From: JBLWXV01 sp048267245
GTDB lineage: Bacteria > Bdellovibrionota > Bacteriovoracia > Bacteriovoracales > Bacteriovoracaceae
Length of the DNA stretch: 64,000 nucleotides
NCBI GenBank assembly: GCA_048267245.1
Contig: JBLWXV010000001.1
Location: 1,426,001-1,490,000 of the forward strand
Reading direction: 5' to 3'
Part shown: one piece after another, positions 15,147 through 23,785 of the stretch
Layout: every line of letters starts with the position of its first letter
Position numbering within the stretch: the stretch's first letter is position 1
The notes under the pieces: generated by a model
The model's database searches: none
Told to the model about the DNA's origin: nothing
What the model saw: the letters and a program-made list of their open reading frames with translations, nothing else
Made by a program: the position numbers and the translations under genes

Positions 15147-15644
15147 ATGAATAAGTTGATAATTATTTTTATATTCTTTTCTTCGCTCTCTTGCGTTTCG
15201 TGGGCCGCAGAGGTCAAGGTGAGTTGTGCTCACCCAAGCAATGTCTTCTACTTCTATGAAGATGCAGAGAGTTTTAACTTGGAAGTTCACTCACCATATG
15301 GCGCGAAGTTTACTCCGTTTTATGAGGGCAATGTTGCTGCTGTCATCGTGGCCCAGCTAGCAAGAACCGAGGTGAGGGTGCGCGCCCTTCCCAATGTGGC
15401 GCAATTTAAATGGACTAAAGAGCAGTGTCGACAAAACGGGGCGTTGATTTCTTGCGAGTCAGGCTCAAGTTCACTTGGGGATTTGGTGCGATTTACTACT
15501 GAGATGAGAGAGTCTCAAACCCTAGACTACGTCTATAAGAAGTTTATTCTCAAGGTGAGTTTTAGGGAGAGTGCAGGCGACGTGCTTGAGAGAGTCGCTC
15601 TTATTGGCGACTTTAATCTTACAAATTGTCAGGTAAGTCTCTAG
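15147..15644 (+). CDS. Secreted protein of unknown function
   Basis: 165 residues with a signal peptide (MNKLIIIFIFFSSLSCVSWAA) and AAGGAAGG before the ATG. The mature part has four cysteines (VSCAHP, KEQCRQ, ISCESG, LTNCQV) that could form two disulfides, and alternating strand-like segments. I do not recognise a family. It converges on the regulator gene at 15647, with only two bases between the two stop codons. Confidence 0.65.
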   Translation: MNKLIIIFIFFSSLSCVSWAAEVKVSCAHPSNVFYFYEDAESFNLEVHSPYGAKFTPFYEGNVAAVIVAQLARTEVRVRALPNVAQFKWTKEQCRQNGALISCESGSSSLGDLVRFTTEMRESQTLDYVYKKFILKVSFRESAGDVLERVALIGDFNLTNCQVSL

Positions 15645-15662
15645 CACTAGAGGCTAGAGACT
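15636..15662. terminator. Two-way hairpin across convergent stop codons
   Basis: AGTCTCTAGC (15636-15645) pairs exactly with GCTAGAGACT (15653-15662) around a seven-base loop. It spans the ends of both convergent genes. There is no T tract on either side, so it may stabilise 3' ends or block read-through rather than act as a classical terminator. Confidence 0.5.
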
Positions 15663-16357
15663 CTCACTGCACCAGTGACACTTTTTGAATCGTCATTGGT
15701 GTTAATTGCTTTGATTTGATAGGACTTGAGTCCGATATGGACCAGTTCGAAGTCGTGCTTAGAGAGCTTCTTCTTTAGGTTTGAAAGGTGAACATCAATT
15801 GCCTTAGAAGAGAGTGAACGGCCGTGGAATGCGCGGTCGTGGATGAACTTCTTGTCTGTGGCCCAGTCTTTAGATTCAAGAAAGACTTTTAGAATTTTAA
15901 ATTCAGTATGGGTGAGATCGTTGTAGAGAACTTCTTCGAGGATGCTCACTCGCTGCTGAGTCTTTTGATTTCCAGTGTGGCGATAGATCTCAACCTTTGC
16001 TTTTAATTCTTGTGGATTAAGGGGGAGCGAGAGGTAGTCGGCAACGTTCTTCATGACCAACATTTTTTTAATTCTCATCGGGCACTCGCCATCTCCTAGG
16101 AGGAGAACGCGCTCAAGTGGAAAGCCAAGGTTTTCAATCAAGGCCACCATGTCGATGCGGTGATGCTTTGAGTATTCGCGAGCAACAATCAGATTGGGCC
16201 AAGGTGATCCAAGGGCGTCGATAAAATCACCAGCGCTTGAAAAATGTTTCCAAGTCGATTCGCCAAGGGATTCCTTGAGAGTATCATGGTCAGCGTCGAA
16301 GTCACTGAAGGTGAACACGCTATCAACATTGTTAATCATTAATTTTTTGCTGGGCAT
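15647..16357 (-). CDS. OmpR-type winged-helix regulator with a degenerate receiver
   Basis: 236 residues. The C-terminal 95 residues are a Trans_reg_C winged helix: LTHTEFKILKVFLESKDWAT, RSLSSKAIDVHLSNLKKKL and a closing LVHIGLKSYQIKA hairpin. The N-terminal 120 residues keep the length and strand pattern of a receiver (NLIVAREYSK; VLLLGDGEC; ADYLSLPLNP). The phosphorylation Asp position appears to be Arg (LIVAR), and the conserved Lys before Pro is Leu. It should therefore work without phosphorylation, perhaps by protein contact. No histidine kinase is adjacent. Confidence 0.8.
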   Translation of the reverse strand: MPSKKLMINNVDSVFTFSDFDADHDTLKESLGESTWKHFSSAGDFIDALGSPWPNLIVAREYSKHHRIDMVALIENLGFPLERVLLLGDGECPMRIKKMLVMKNVADYLSLPLNPQELKAKVEIYRHTGNQKTQQRVSILEEVLYNDLTHTEFKILKVFLESKDWATDKKFIHDRAFHGRSLSSKAIDVHLSNLKKKLSKHDFELVHIGLKSYQIKAINTNDDSKSVTGAVRVSSL

Positions 16358-16536
16358 TAGCTTCCTCCTTGAATCGGATGTCCGAGCTTAACCGGGGGCG
16401 GATTATTAGTTGTACAGTCCGCATTTCATTATGCCAAAGCCCAGTAAATTTCTACTAGATGGGATTTGGTGCATACTTATTATTTATTAAGGAAATTGGC
16501 GTATTCCTGTAATAACAAGTACTTATATTTTAGGCT

Positions 16537-16546
16537 AGACTAGTCT
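16537..16546. promoter_or_regulatory. Ten-base palindrome ahead of the XRE-sensor gene
   Basis: AGACTAGTCT is fully self-complementary and lies 25 bases before the ATG at 16572, in the 214-base divergent region shared with the OmpR-type regulator. It is a possible autoregulatory operator for either gene. A single short palindrome is weak evidence. Confidence 0.3.
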
Positions 16547-16571
16547 TATCTGGGTGTGTTAAATATTTGTT

Positions 16572-17702
16572 ATGTATGTGATTGAGACTATTAGAGATAA
16601 CCCATTGAAAGTACTTTTTGATGGTGATCGCAGGCGTCGCAGCTTCCTGGCCGCAGAGCTGGGAATTGCCCCGGCACGGTTGGGGGCCTTAATACGCTCA
16701 CCGCTCAACTTAAACGCGCTTGAAGCATTTGCTCTTTGCCGTCTCTATGGTGTGAGCCCCTACCGCTTAATAAATTGCTACGAAGCAGGGCTACATCCTC
16801 TTCAAGGGGGGAGTGGCTTTGACTTTGATCGCTTCTATCCCCACCGCTACAGTGAAAAGAACTTTTGGCGCGCCATTGAATTGGTGAGCAACACACTAAA
16901 ATTATCTGAGGATAAAATTGCACAACAATGTGAACTCACTCTTGCTCAGTACCAGCACTATAGCGGTCGCTGGCGCTCATTTCCCTTTGTGGCCGGGATG
17001 AAGTTAGCGCGCTGGCTGGGAGAAGACTTGATGGCGCTTCACTCGGATGATCTCGATTTAGAGGCCCTGAGAAAGCGATTGCTCATGGCCGGAGAGGTCA
17101 TGGCATATCTGCCGGCGCGCTATGAAAATGGAGCGGGATCAAAGATGCGTCTCTTTGATAATGCGCTTGAATATCTACGACTCAATTTTGGTGAGGAGTT
17201 TGTACGAATTATTCTCGCTTCAATGGGCTTTCCCCAAGAGGCACTTCGCTTTAAAGATAAGAATATCTCAATTCTGGCCTTTAAGGACCTTCATCAAAAA
17301 GCTATCTCTCTGTCTGGAGATAAGCTGATTCCCTTTGAGCTGGGCCGCCATAATAGAATGAATCAAGCCAATAAGACTTTGTTTGGGCAGTTGATGAATG
17401 TCAAAAACCATAGACAATTCTATGAGCGAGTAGGCAATGATATTGCTTCTAAAGTTGATCTCAACTTTTTCTATGAGGCGATCAAACTCACCCAGCGTGG
17501 GGCCTTGATTGAGGCGCGAATGAGGCCCGCCCGAGTCACTCAACTCAGTGAGAATTACCTCGATCGAAACGTTGCCCTTTATATTTATGGTCACTTTCTA
17601 GTTGGACCAGGATACTTTGGCCTTAAAGAGTGTCCACCGGACTTGAGTAGTTTAGAAGTCGAGCCAGAGCAGGGGGTCTTTCGCTTTCTCTGTCGCTACT
17701 AG
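16572..17702 (+). CDS. XRE-like regulator with sensor domain (paralogue of the 3503-4351 protein)
   Basis: 376 residues. The N-terminus holds an HTH-like segment (RSFLAAELGIAPARLGALI) and a second one (LSEDKIAQQCELTLAQYQHY), giving two tandem HTH-like units. The following region LRLNFGEEFVRIILASMGF and NISILAFKDLHQKAISL match the sensor domain of the 3503-4351 protein. It ends with a Cys-containing strand (FRFLCRY). It is longer than its paralogues because of the duplicated N-terminal domain. It is divergent from the pseudo-receiver regulator. The ligand and target are unknown. Confidence 0.6.
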   Translation: MYVIETIRDNPLKVLFDGDRRRRSFLAAELGIAPARLGALIRSPLNLNALEAFALCRLYGVSPYRLINCYEAGLHPLQGGSGFDFDRFYPHRYSEKNFWRAIELVSNTLKLSEDKIAQQCELTLAQYQHYSGRWRSFPFVAGMKLARWLGEDLMALHSDDLDLEALRKRLLMAGEVMAYLPARYENGAGSKMRLFDNALEYLRLNFGEEFVRIILASMGFPQEALRFKDKNISILAFKDLHQKAISLSGDKLIPFELGRHNRMNQANKTLFGQLMNVKNHRQFYERVGNDIASKVDLNFFYEAIKLTQRGALIEARMRPARVTQLSENYLDRNVALYIYGHFLVGPGYFGLKECPPDLSSLEVEPEQGVFRFLCRY

Positions 17703-17747
17703 CGGCATTCTCTTGCCTGGACGCTGGCTTTGGCCTATACACAGCCC

Positions 17748-18737
17748 ATGAAAATTCTCGAACAAGAATTAAAATCTCAAATTGATGAGGCACTCGCCAC
17801 TGGTAAATTAATTGTTTTGCCAACCGAGACGGTATACGGTTTGGCCGCTCCTATTGACTCACCAAAACTTGTCGAGAAAATTTTTAAACTCAAAGAGCGA
17901 CCGCTTTTTGATCCCTTGATTGTTCATGTCACCTCTACTGCAGCGGCTAGAGAACTCGCTGGTCAGTGGCCCGATGTGGCACAGAGATTGGCGAGCGCCT
18001 TTTGGCCTGGGCCACTCACTATCGTCGTAAAGAGAAATCGCGAGCTAGTGAGCGACCTAATTACTGCTGGTCTTGATACGGTTGGTATTCGCTGTCCTGC
18101 TCATCCCATCGCTCAGAAAGTGCTCGAACTTGTTGGAGTGCCACTTGCTGCTCCAAGCGCTAATAAATTTACGAAAACGTCTCCGACTTCTAATGAACAC
18201 GTGCGCAAGTATTTTGGTGAAGATGATGTTCTCTTTATTGAAGGTGAGCAAAGTGTAGTGGGCTTAGAATCGACAATTGTAGAAGTTCATGAGCCGCGCG
18301 ACCCTGAAACTGGAGATGATCTGACGATTTTAAGAAGGGGTTTAATTACCTCTGAAAAAATGCGTGATGCTCTTGGCCCAGAAGTGAAAATTGGCTTTGG
18401 TAAAAGTGCTGTGGAGGTTGCTCACGAAGTGAAAGCCCCTGGAATGCACTACATTCACTACCGTCCAGACTGGCCGGTTGTGGTCGGCAACCGAGAGCTT
18501 GGTGAGCTTACTGCTAAAGAGCTTCAAGGTTTTTCAAATGAGACTTTTGAAGAGAGAGAGCTTGGCGGTGATCCCGTTTTAGCTGCTAGAAATTTATACT
18601 CAATTCTGCAGGCTCCACTCGCATCCGAGGCGAGTGCACTTTATATTAATGTAAGTGGGCTAGACTTTAAGGCCGAGATTAATATGGCCTTGTGGGATAG
18701 ACTCCACAAGGCCGCTTCACTTTTTTTAATCAATTAA
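17748..18737 (+). CDS. tsaC: L-threonylcarbamoyladenylate synthase, Sua5 type
   Basis: 329 residues from the ATG at 17748; a TTG at 17730 is an alternative, and neither has a good ribosome site. The N-terminal 200 residues are a YrdC domain, with LIVLPTETVYGLAAPID, FKLKERPLFDPLIVH and SANKFTKTSPTS. A linker with the typical APGMHYIHYRP follows, and then a C-terminal Sua5 domain. It makes the threonylcarbamoyl-AMP used for t6A37 of ANN-decoding tRNAs, with TsaB/D/E. It stands alone here, as housekeeping genes often do. Its 3' end contains a strong hairpin. Confidence 0.92.
   Translation: MKILEQELKSQIDEALATGKLIVLPTETVYGLAAPIDSPKLVEKIFKLKERPLFDPLIVHVTSTAAARELAGQWPDVAQRLASAFWPGPLTIVVKRNRELVSDLITAGLDTVGIRCPAHPIAQKVLELVGVPLAAPSANKFTKTSPTSNEHVRKYFGEDDVLFIEGEQSVVGLESTIVEVHEPRDPETGDDLTILRRGLITSEKMRDALGPEVKIGFGKSAVEVAHEVKAPGMHYIHYRPDWPVVVGNRELGELTAKELQGFSNETFEERELGGDPVLAARNLYSILQAPLASEASALYINVSGLDFKAEINMALWDRLHKAASLFLIN
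18686..18727 (+). terminator. Terminator embedded in the 3' coding end of the Sua5 gene
   Basis: GGCCTTGTGG (18686-18695) pairs exactly with CCACAAGGCC (18704-18713) around an eight-base loop. After a seven-base gap comes TTTTTTT (18721-18727). The whole structure lies within the coding sequence. Confidence 0.6.
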
Positions 18738-19246
18738 AAATTACAAGTATACTCAGTCCAAAAGAGGCGATCTCCCTTTTCTTTATGATCAAGGTAGAGT
18801 GCGATCTTTTGGAGCTCATAACCACCTGATCTTCTCGTTAGAAGAAATTCAAGTTGATCACCAACTGACTGGTCAGAGAAGAGCTTCTTTTTATTCTTAA
18901 AGGCACCAGAGCGCTTAGTGCTCTCATAGACAATCACTCCACCTTTGGTGAATGTGACCGATCCGCTCTTTGTCGAGCGATGATCGTCTAGACCAGGCAC
19001 GATCATTTTAATTTTACTTGGACGTTGATCATCTGTGAGTGAGGCATCACAAACGTCGCTCGCCGGTAGTTTGATTTTTTGGCACTTTAGATCACGCTGT
19101 TGCTTAGTTGAAAAGTATCCAGCGTCTTTTTTCTGTGAACATTTTGCGGCTTCAACGATGCGACCTTGGAAAGTTGAAGCAGAGGCTGTGGTCGTGACCG
19201 ATAGGCCGACGAATATCAAGGCCGAGAGTAGGCTGAGCTTTTTCAT
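18734..19246 (-). CDS. Secreted protein of unknown function
   Basis: 170 residues with a signal peptide (MKKLSLLSALIFVGLSVTTTASA) and AGGGGATT before the ATG. The mature protein is basic, with four cysteines (AAKCSQK, DLKCQKI, SDVCDAS, EYTCNF) and beta-strand-like segments. I do not recognise a family. It converges on the Sua5 gene with a four-base overlap. Confidence 0.65.
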   Translation of the reverse strand: MKKLSLLSALIFVGLSVTTTASASTFQGRIVEAAKCSQKKDAGYFSTKQQRDLKCQKIKLPASDVCDASLTDDQRPSKIKMIVPGLDDHRSTKSGSVTFTKGGVIVYESTKRSGAFKNKKKLFSDQSVGDQLEFLLTRRSGGYELQKIALYLDHKEKGDRLFWTEYTCNF

Positions 19247-19555
19247 ATAATCCCCTATGGGTTTGAGAGTGGTTCACCCCATTTTGCCTCGTCTTCGAAT
19301 TTTGCCCTATGTGCACTGTAATTTTGCGTGGGGATGTTAGAAATCATACAGTCTAAATTTCAGAGAGTTAGAGCTTCCTCGTATCGTTAACTTATTATAA
19401 TTTAAAGGAAATATCGTTTTGAAAGGGATTTGCAGACGACTTGAGAACGCGTCGCGCACTTAAAAGCGCGACCAATGGGTGGGGCGAGAGATTTTAGGCC
19501 TCACGGTTTGCTGTAAATTCGCTATGATAACCCTTCTCATTAACCAGAGGATTTT
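19247..19555. other. 309-base intergenic region, upstream of glnS
   Basis: The region holds the divergent promoters of the secreted-protein gene and of glnS. A TATGAT hexamer at 19523-19528 is a possible -10 box for glnS, but no convincing -35 stands at the right distance. I see no tRNA, small open frame with a ribosome site, or stable hairpin with a T tract. No T-box-like leader is evident. Confidence 0.4.
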
Positions 19556-21253
19556 ATGACAACCAATCAAGAACCTGAAAACACTCCAAGAACGAATTTC
19601 GTTCGCCAAATCATCGATCGCGATCTTGAAAGTGGAAAGCATCAGGGTGTTGTCACCAGATTTCCTCCTGAGCCAAATGGCTACTTACATATGGGACATG
19701 CCAAATCTATTTGTTTAAATTTTGGACTGGCCCGCGATTACAATGGTCGCTGTCATTTGCGCTTTGACGACACCAATCCTGAGAAAGAGTCCGTCGAGTA
19801 CGTCGAGAGTATTCAAGCCGACGTAAAGTGGCTTGGCTTTGATTGGAATGACAAGCTCTTCTTTGCCAGTGATTACTTTGAAGAACTCTATAACTTTGCA
19901 CTTGAGCTCATTAAGCGCGATAAAGCCTATGTGTGCGAGCTCACTCCTGAACAAATTCGCGAGTACCGGGGCAATCTCAAAGATCCGGGGAAGGATTCTC
20001 CTCATCGCAATCGCCCTGTGGACGAGTCGCTCGATCTCTTTAAGCGCATGCGCGCTGGAGAGTTTGCCGATGGGGCCATGTGTTTGCGCGCCAAAATAGA
20101 TATGAGCTCTTCAAATATCAACATGAGAGATCCAGTGATCTATCGCATTCGCCGCGCTCACCACCACCGCACAGGTGACAAGTGGTGTATTTATCCAATG
20201 TATGACTATACTCACTGCCTATCGGATATGCTCGAGCAGATTACTCACTCTATTTGTACGCTCGAGTTTGAAGATCATAGACCTCTCTATGATTGGGTTT
20301 TGGATACTCTCGAAACCCCTTGCCATCCACAGCAGATCGAATTTTCAAAACTCAACCCTGAGTTCACATTGCTTTCTAAGAGAAATCTTCTTCGCATGAT
20401 AAACGAAGGGCGCGTCTCTGGTTGGGACGACCCACGCATGCCAACCATTCGCGGGATGAGACGTCGCGGTTTTACTCCTGAATCCATTCGCGCCTTCTGT
20501 GATCAAATTGGTGTGACCAAGAAAGACTCTTGGATTTCGATGAGCACGCTCGAACACTGTGTGCGCGGTGATCTCGAGTCCCGCTGCCCGCGCGCTTTTG
20601 GGGTAATCAATCCAATCAAAGTTGTGGTGACGAATTGGGATGAGGGCAAGGTTCAAGAGATTGAGGCCGCCTATCACCCACAAGATGAGTCCTTTGGCAC
20701 TCGCTTGGTTCCCATGACCCGCGAGATCTATATTGAGCAAGATGACTTCATGGAAGATCCTCCGAAGAAATATTTTAGACTCTCGCCCGGTGGCTATGTT
20801 CGTCTAAAGTACTCGTACGTTCTTAAATGCAATGAAGTGATTAAAGATGAGAGCGGTGCGATTACTGAGCTTCGCTGTGAATACTTTGAAGATACTTTTG
20901 CAGGTAAATCTCCTGAGGGATTTCCAAAAGTGAAGGGCATTGTGAACTGGGTTTCGGCCTCACATGGAATTAAAATTGAAAATCGCCTCTATGACCGAAT
21001 GTTCACTCATCCACGTCCGGGTAGTGATATTGATAAGGCCTTTGGTGAGTGGTGGAATAATGACTCTCTTCAAGTCGTAACCAGTTACATCGAGCCCGCT
21101 CTAGGTAAGGCCCAAGCTGGAGAGCGCTTTCAATTTGAGCGCCAGGGCTACTTTATGAAAGACACAGACTCAACAGATAGTGCCCCAGTTTGGAATCGTA
21201 TTATTACGCTCAAGGATACTTGGGCAAAAGTTGAAAAAGATTTTGCTAATTAA
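19556..21253 (+). CDS. glnS: Glutaminyl-tRNA synthetase
   Basis: 565 residues, the usual length. The class I HIGH motif is LHMGHAKS, the KMSKS motif is LLSKRNL, and FPPEPNGYLHMGHAKSI and RFDDTNPEKESVEYV are typical of GlnRS. AGAGGA precedes the ATG. It charges tRNA-Gln directly. It lies 19 bases upstream of gltX and is almost certainly co-transcribed with it, so glutamine and glutamate charging are set together. With a true GlnRS present, an amidotransferase route for Gln-tRNA is not required. Confidence 0.97.
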   Translation: MTTNQEPENTPRTNFVRQIIDRDLESGKHQGVVTRFPPEPNGYLHMGHAKSICLNFGLARDYNGRCHLRFDDTNPEKESVEYVESIQADVKWLGFDWNDKLFFASDYFEELYNFALELIKRDKAYVCELTPEQIREYRGNLKDPGKDSPHRNRPVDESLDLFKRMRAGEFADGAMCLRAKIDMSSSNINMRDPVIYRIRRAHHHRTGDKWCIYPMYDYTHCLSDMLEQITHSICTLEFEDHRPLYDWVLDTLETPCHPQQIEFSKLNPEFTLLSKRNLLRMINEGRVSGWDDPRMPTIRGMRRRGFTPESIRAFCDQIGVTKKDSWISMSTLEHCVRGDLESRCPRAFGVINPIKVVVTNWDEGKVQEIEAAYHPQDESFGTRLVPMTREIYIEQDDFMEDPPKKYFRLSPGGYVRLKYSYVLKCNEVIKDESGAITELRCEYFEDTFAGKSPEGFPKVKGIVNWVSASHGIKIENRLYDRMFTHPRPGSDIDKAFGEWWNNDSLQVVTSYIEPALGKAQAGERFQFERQGYFMKDTDSTDSAPVWNRIITLKDTWAKVEKDFAN

Positions 21254-21272
21254 TTTAGAGAAGGAATAAATC

Positions 21273-22709
21273 ATGTCAGTTCGCGTTCGCTTTGCTCCTA
21301 GTCCCACAGGTTACCTTCATATCGGGGGCGCAAGAACCGCTCTCTACAGCTATCTCTTTGCTAAAGCGCATGGGGGAGAGTTCATTCTTCGCATTGAAGA
21401 TACCGATCTTGAGCGCTCAAAGCGCGAATATGAGGAGGCCCAGATTGCTGACCTTAAGTGGTTGGGACTCGACTATCAAGAGGGCCCTGATAAGCCCGGA
21501 GCTGTTGGCCCCTATAGACAGAGTGAGCGCTTAGAAATTTATAAAGACCTGGCCTGGAAGCTCATCAATCAGGGTGATGCCTATCCTTGCTTTCTCACCA
21601 GTGCTGAACTCGAAGAGCTAACGGCTAAAGCTGAAGAGCAAAAGCTTGCTCCCCACACTTTTCATGGAAAATATCGCGACTATCCTCTTGCTGAAGCTAA
21701 AAAGCGCATTGATGCTGGAGAAGAATATGTTATTCGCTTTAAAAATCCAGGCACAACTCAACACTTCACCGATCTCGTTCGCGGAGATGTGAGCTTTCCT
21801 GAAGATATGGTTGGTGACTGGGTGATTCTTCGCTCAAGTGGACTTCCCGTCTATAATTACTGCTGCGTAGTTGATGATCACCTAATGAAGATCTCTCATG
21901 TCATTCGCGCAGAGGAGCATTTAAATAATACCTGTCGCCAGTTGATGCTCTACAAGGCATTGGGCGCTGAAATCCCAGTCTTTGCCCACGTTTCACTTCT
22001 TGTCGGAGAGGATCGCCAGAAGCTCTCTAAGCGCCACGGGGCCACTTCTGTGCTTCAGTATAAGGAGCTAGGCTATCTTCCTGAGGCGATGCTCAACTAT
22101 CTGTGCCTGCTTGGCTGGTCTCACCCAGAAGAGCGAGACATTTTCAATGTGAATGAATTAGGGGCGGTCTTCACACTTGATCGCTTTAATAAATCACCTG
22201 CCCTCTATGATGTGAAGAAACTCAACTTCTTTAACGAGCAGCACCTGCGCGCTAAGAGTAATGAGGAGATTGTTGCTCTTTGTGAAAGTGAACTTGCCAA
22301 AGATAATCCATTCCACGCCCAATCAAAAGAGTGGAAGCTCGCTTTTGTGGCCCTCTTCAAAGAAAAGGTTCAACTCACGAGTGAGTTTGCTGCCTTTGCT
22401 CAGGATCTCTTTAGCGAAGAGGTTGATGGCTCTGATGAGTTTAAAGAAATTTTCACATGGGAGAGCACTCCAGCGCTTAAGGCGTATTTAGAGAGTGAGC
22501 TTGCAAATTTCTCAGGGGATCACTTGAATGCTGAAGTTCTAGATGCTTGGATGGATCACTTAAAGAAGGAACTCAAGATTAAGGGCAAGCCGCTCTTTAT
22601 GGGAACGCGTGCAGTTCTCTCAGCTCGCGCTCACGGCCCTGATCTAAAGGCCCTACTTGCGCTTACGCCAGTGAGTGTGATCAAAAAGAGAAGCGAGAAG
22701 CTCGCTTAA
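21273..22709 (+). CDS. gltX: Glutamyl-tRNA synthetase
   Basis: 478 residues. The HIGH motif is GYLHIGGARTALYSYLFAK, the KMSKS motif is RQKLSKRHGATSV, and the class Ic pattern FILRIEDTDLERS is present. The C-terminal anticodon-binding domain is complete. AAGGA precedes the ATG. It is the second gene of the glnS-gltX pair. A hairpin overlaps its stop codon. Confidence 0.97.
   Translation: MSVRVRFAPSPTGYLHIGGARTALYSYLFAKAHGGEFILRIEDTDLERSKREYEEAQIADLKWLGLDYQEGPDKPGAVGPYRQSERLEIYKDLAWKLINQGDAYPCFLTSAELEELTAKAEEQKLAPHTFHGKYRDYPLAEAKKRIDAGEEYVIRFKNPGTTQHFTDLVRGDVSFPEDMVGDWVILRSSGLPVYNYCCVVDDHLMKISHVIRAEEHLNNTCRQLMLYKALGAEIPVFAHVSLLVGEDRQKLSKRHGATSVLQYKELGYLPEAMLNYLCLLGWSHPEERDIFNVNELGAVFTLDRFNKSPALYDVKKLNFFNEQHLRAKSNEEIVALCESELAKDNPFHAQSKEWKLAFVALFKEKVQLTSEFAAFAQDLFSEEVDGSDEFKEIFTWESTPALKAYLESELANFSGDHLNAEVLDAWMDHLKKELKIKGKPLFMGTRAVLSARAHGPDLKALLALTPVSVIKKRSEKLA
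22691..22707 (+). terminator. Weak terminator-like hairpin at the gltX stop codon
   Basis: AAGCGAG (22691-22697) pairs with CTCGCTT (22701-22707) around a three-base loop, with further pairing of GTGAT and ATCAC outside. A short TTTT follows a few bases later. It could end the glnS-gltX transcript. The 283-base gap that follows (22710-22992) holds nothing else I can support. Confidence 0.4.
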
Positions 22710-22992
22710 TCACTTTTAATTCTTAATAAATTTCTTAGGGGATCGTTGGTTTTTTGTGTGCAAATGGAAAGCCGACGGTCTCTAAAATCCTCTTATCAAC
22801 CGCCGACATCATCAAACGTCTCTCACGTCTTTGCGTATCTTTATTCTATGTAAGAGTTGGATTTTTTTCATCCTTTTTCTTTCTTACATGCTGTAACTTT
22901 AAGGGGAGCACCTTGGTCGGGTAAAGGCTTCAAGTGATGAGAATTAAAGTGCTTCAACGATAGACGTTGTAAAAATAAATACTGGTTGTTTG

Positions 22993-23655
22993 CTATTTTT
23001 TTTTGTCAAAAACCATTTCGCCCGCAAGTGAGCGACGAAGAAGTGCAAGTGAGTGCTCATACTTCGAACTTTTTTCTTTTACTTCAGCCTCGATAAACTT
23101 TTTTATCGCCATTGTTGAAGCTTCTGTATCGTCGACCATCGTGTTGGCAAAGAGTGGAGCGATAAATGATTTGGGATAAATGAGTGACTTGTAAGTCATG
23201 AGTGTTTTCCCTTCAAATTCAGTGAAGGTGGCACTGCCATCAATCTTATCAGTGGTATCAGACTCGACAACATACCAAGAGATTTCGTAACTCTCTTTGC
23301 TCTTAGAAATCTTGGTGCCGTGAACGTAATTTGTATCTGCAAGTGGCCATGGCATTTTAAGAATATAGCGGGTGTAAACTTCAGTGGGAGAGAGCTGCTT
23401 AGTCACTTCTGACTCTAGCAGGTTTGGAACATATGTTTTTTGACGTTCAAAATCGCTAAAGAGCGCCATCGCCTCTTCAGGAGTGGCGTTAATCTTCATT
23501 AAAATCGTCACCCTCGGCCAGGGAGCTTTGTTAACCATTTCGCGATTAGTGAGGGAGTCGTGGCTCTTGAGATATTCGGCCTGCTGGTCGGTGAGGGCAA
23601 GCAGACTTGTTGAGTGCAGGAGCACCAAAAAGATGAGAGTGGTTAGCTTATTCAT
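22993..23655 (-). CDS. Secreted START/SRPBCC-like lipid-binding protein
   Basis: 220 residues with a signal peptide (MNKLTTLIFLVLLHSTSLLA). The rest follows the helix-grip order of START/SRPBCC proteins: MKINATPEEAMALFSDFERQ, VYTRYILKMPWPLADTNYVH, YEISWYVVESDTTDKIDGSA and a long C-terminal helix. The phrase PWPLxxR/TNYV is frequent in secreted START proteins. Such domains bind a lipid or other hydrophobic ligand. The gene is divergent from the fatty-acid hydroxylase at 23786 and beside the ceramide genes, so a role in moving or sensing membrane lipid is reasonable inference. The ligand is unknown. Confidence 0.7.
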   Translation of the reverse strand: MNKLTTLIFLVLLHSTSLLALTDQQAEYLKSHDSLTNREMVNKAPWPRVTILMKINATPEEAMALFSDFERQKTYVPNLLESEVTKQLSPTEVYTRYILKMPWPLADTNYVHGTKISKSKESYEISWYVVESDTTDKIDGSATFTEFEGKTLMTYKSLIYPKSFIAPLFANTMVDDTEASTMAIKKFIEAEVKEKSSKYEHSLALLRRSLAGEMVFDKKK

Positions 23656-23785
23656 AGGTGTCTATTTATCAAGTGGAACACGGCCTTTCCAGCGGGAAAT
23701 TTGGATAGGGCGGACTTTACAGGTTTGCAGCATTTAGGTTAGGTTGGGCGCTTCACAACTCACCTTATCCTCCAGGAGTGCACCG

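Noticed and set aside
22710..22992. Possible small RNA gene in the gap after gltX
   Set aside because: No SRP, tmRNA or RNase P core motif, and no promoter-terminator pair; only weak short repeats.
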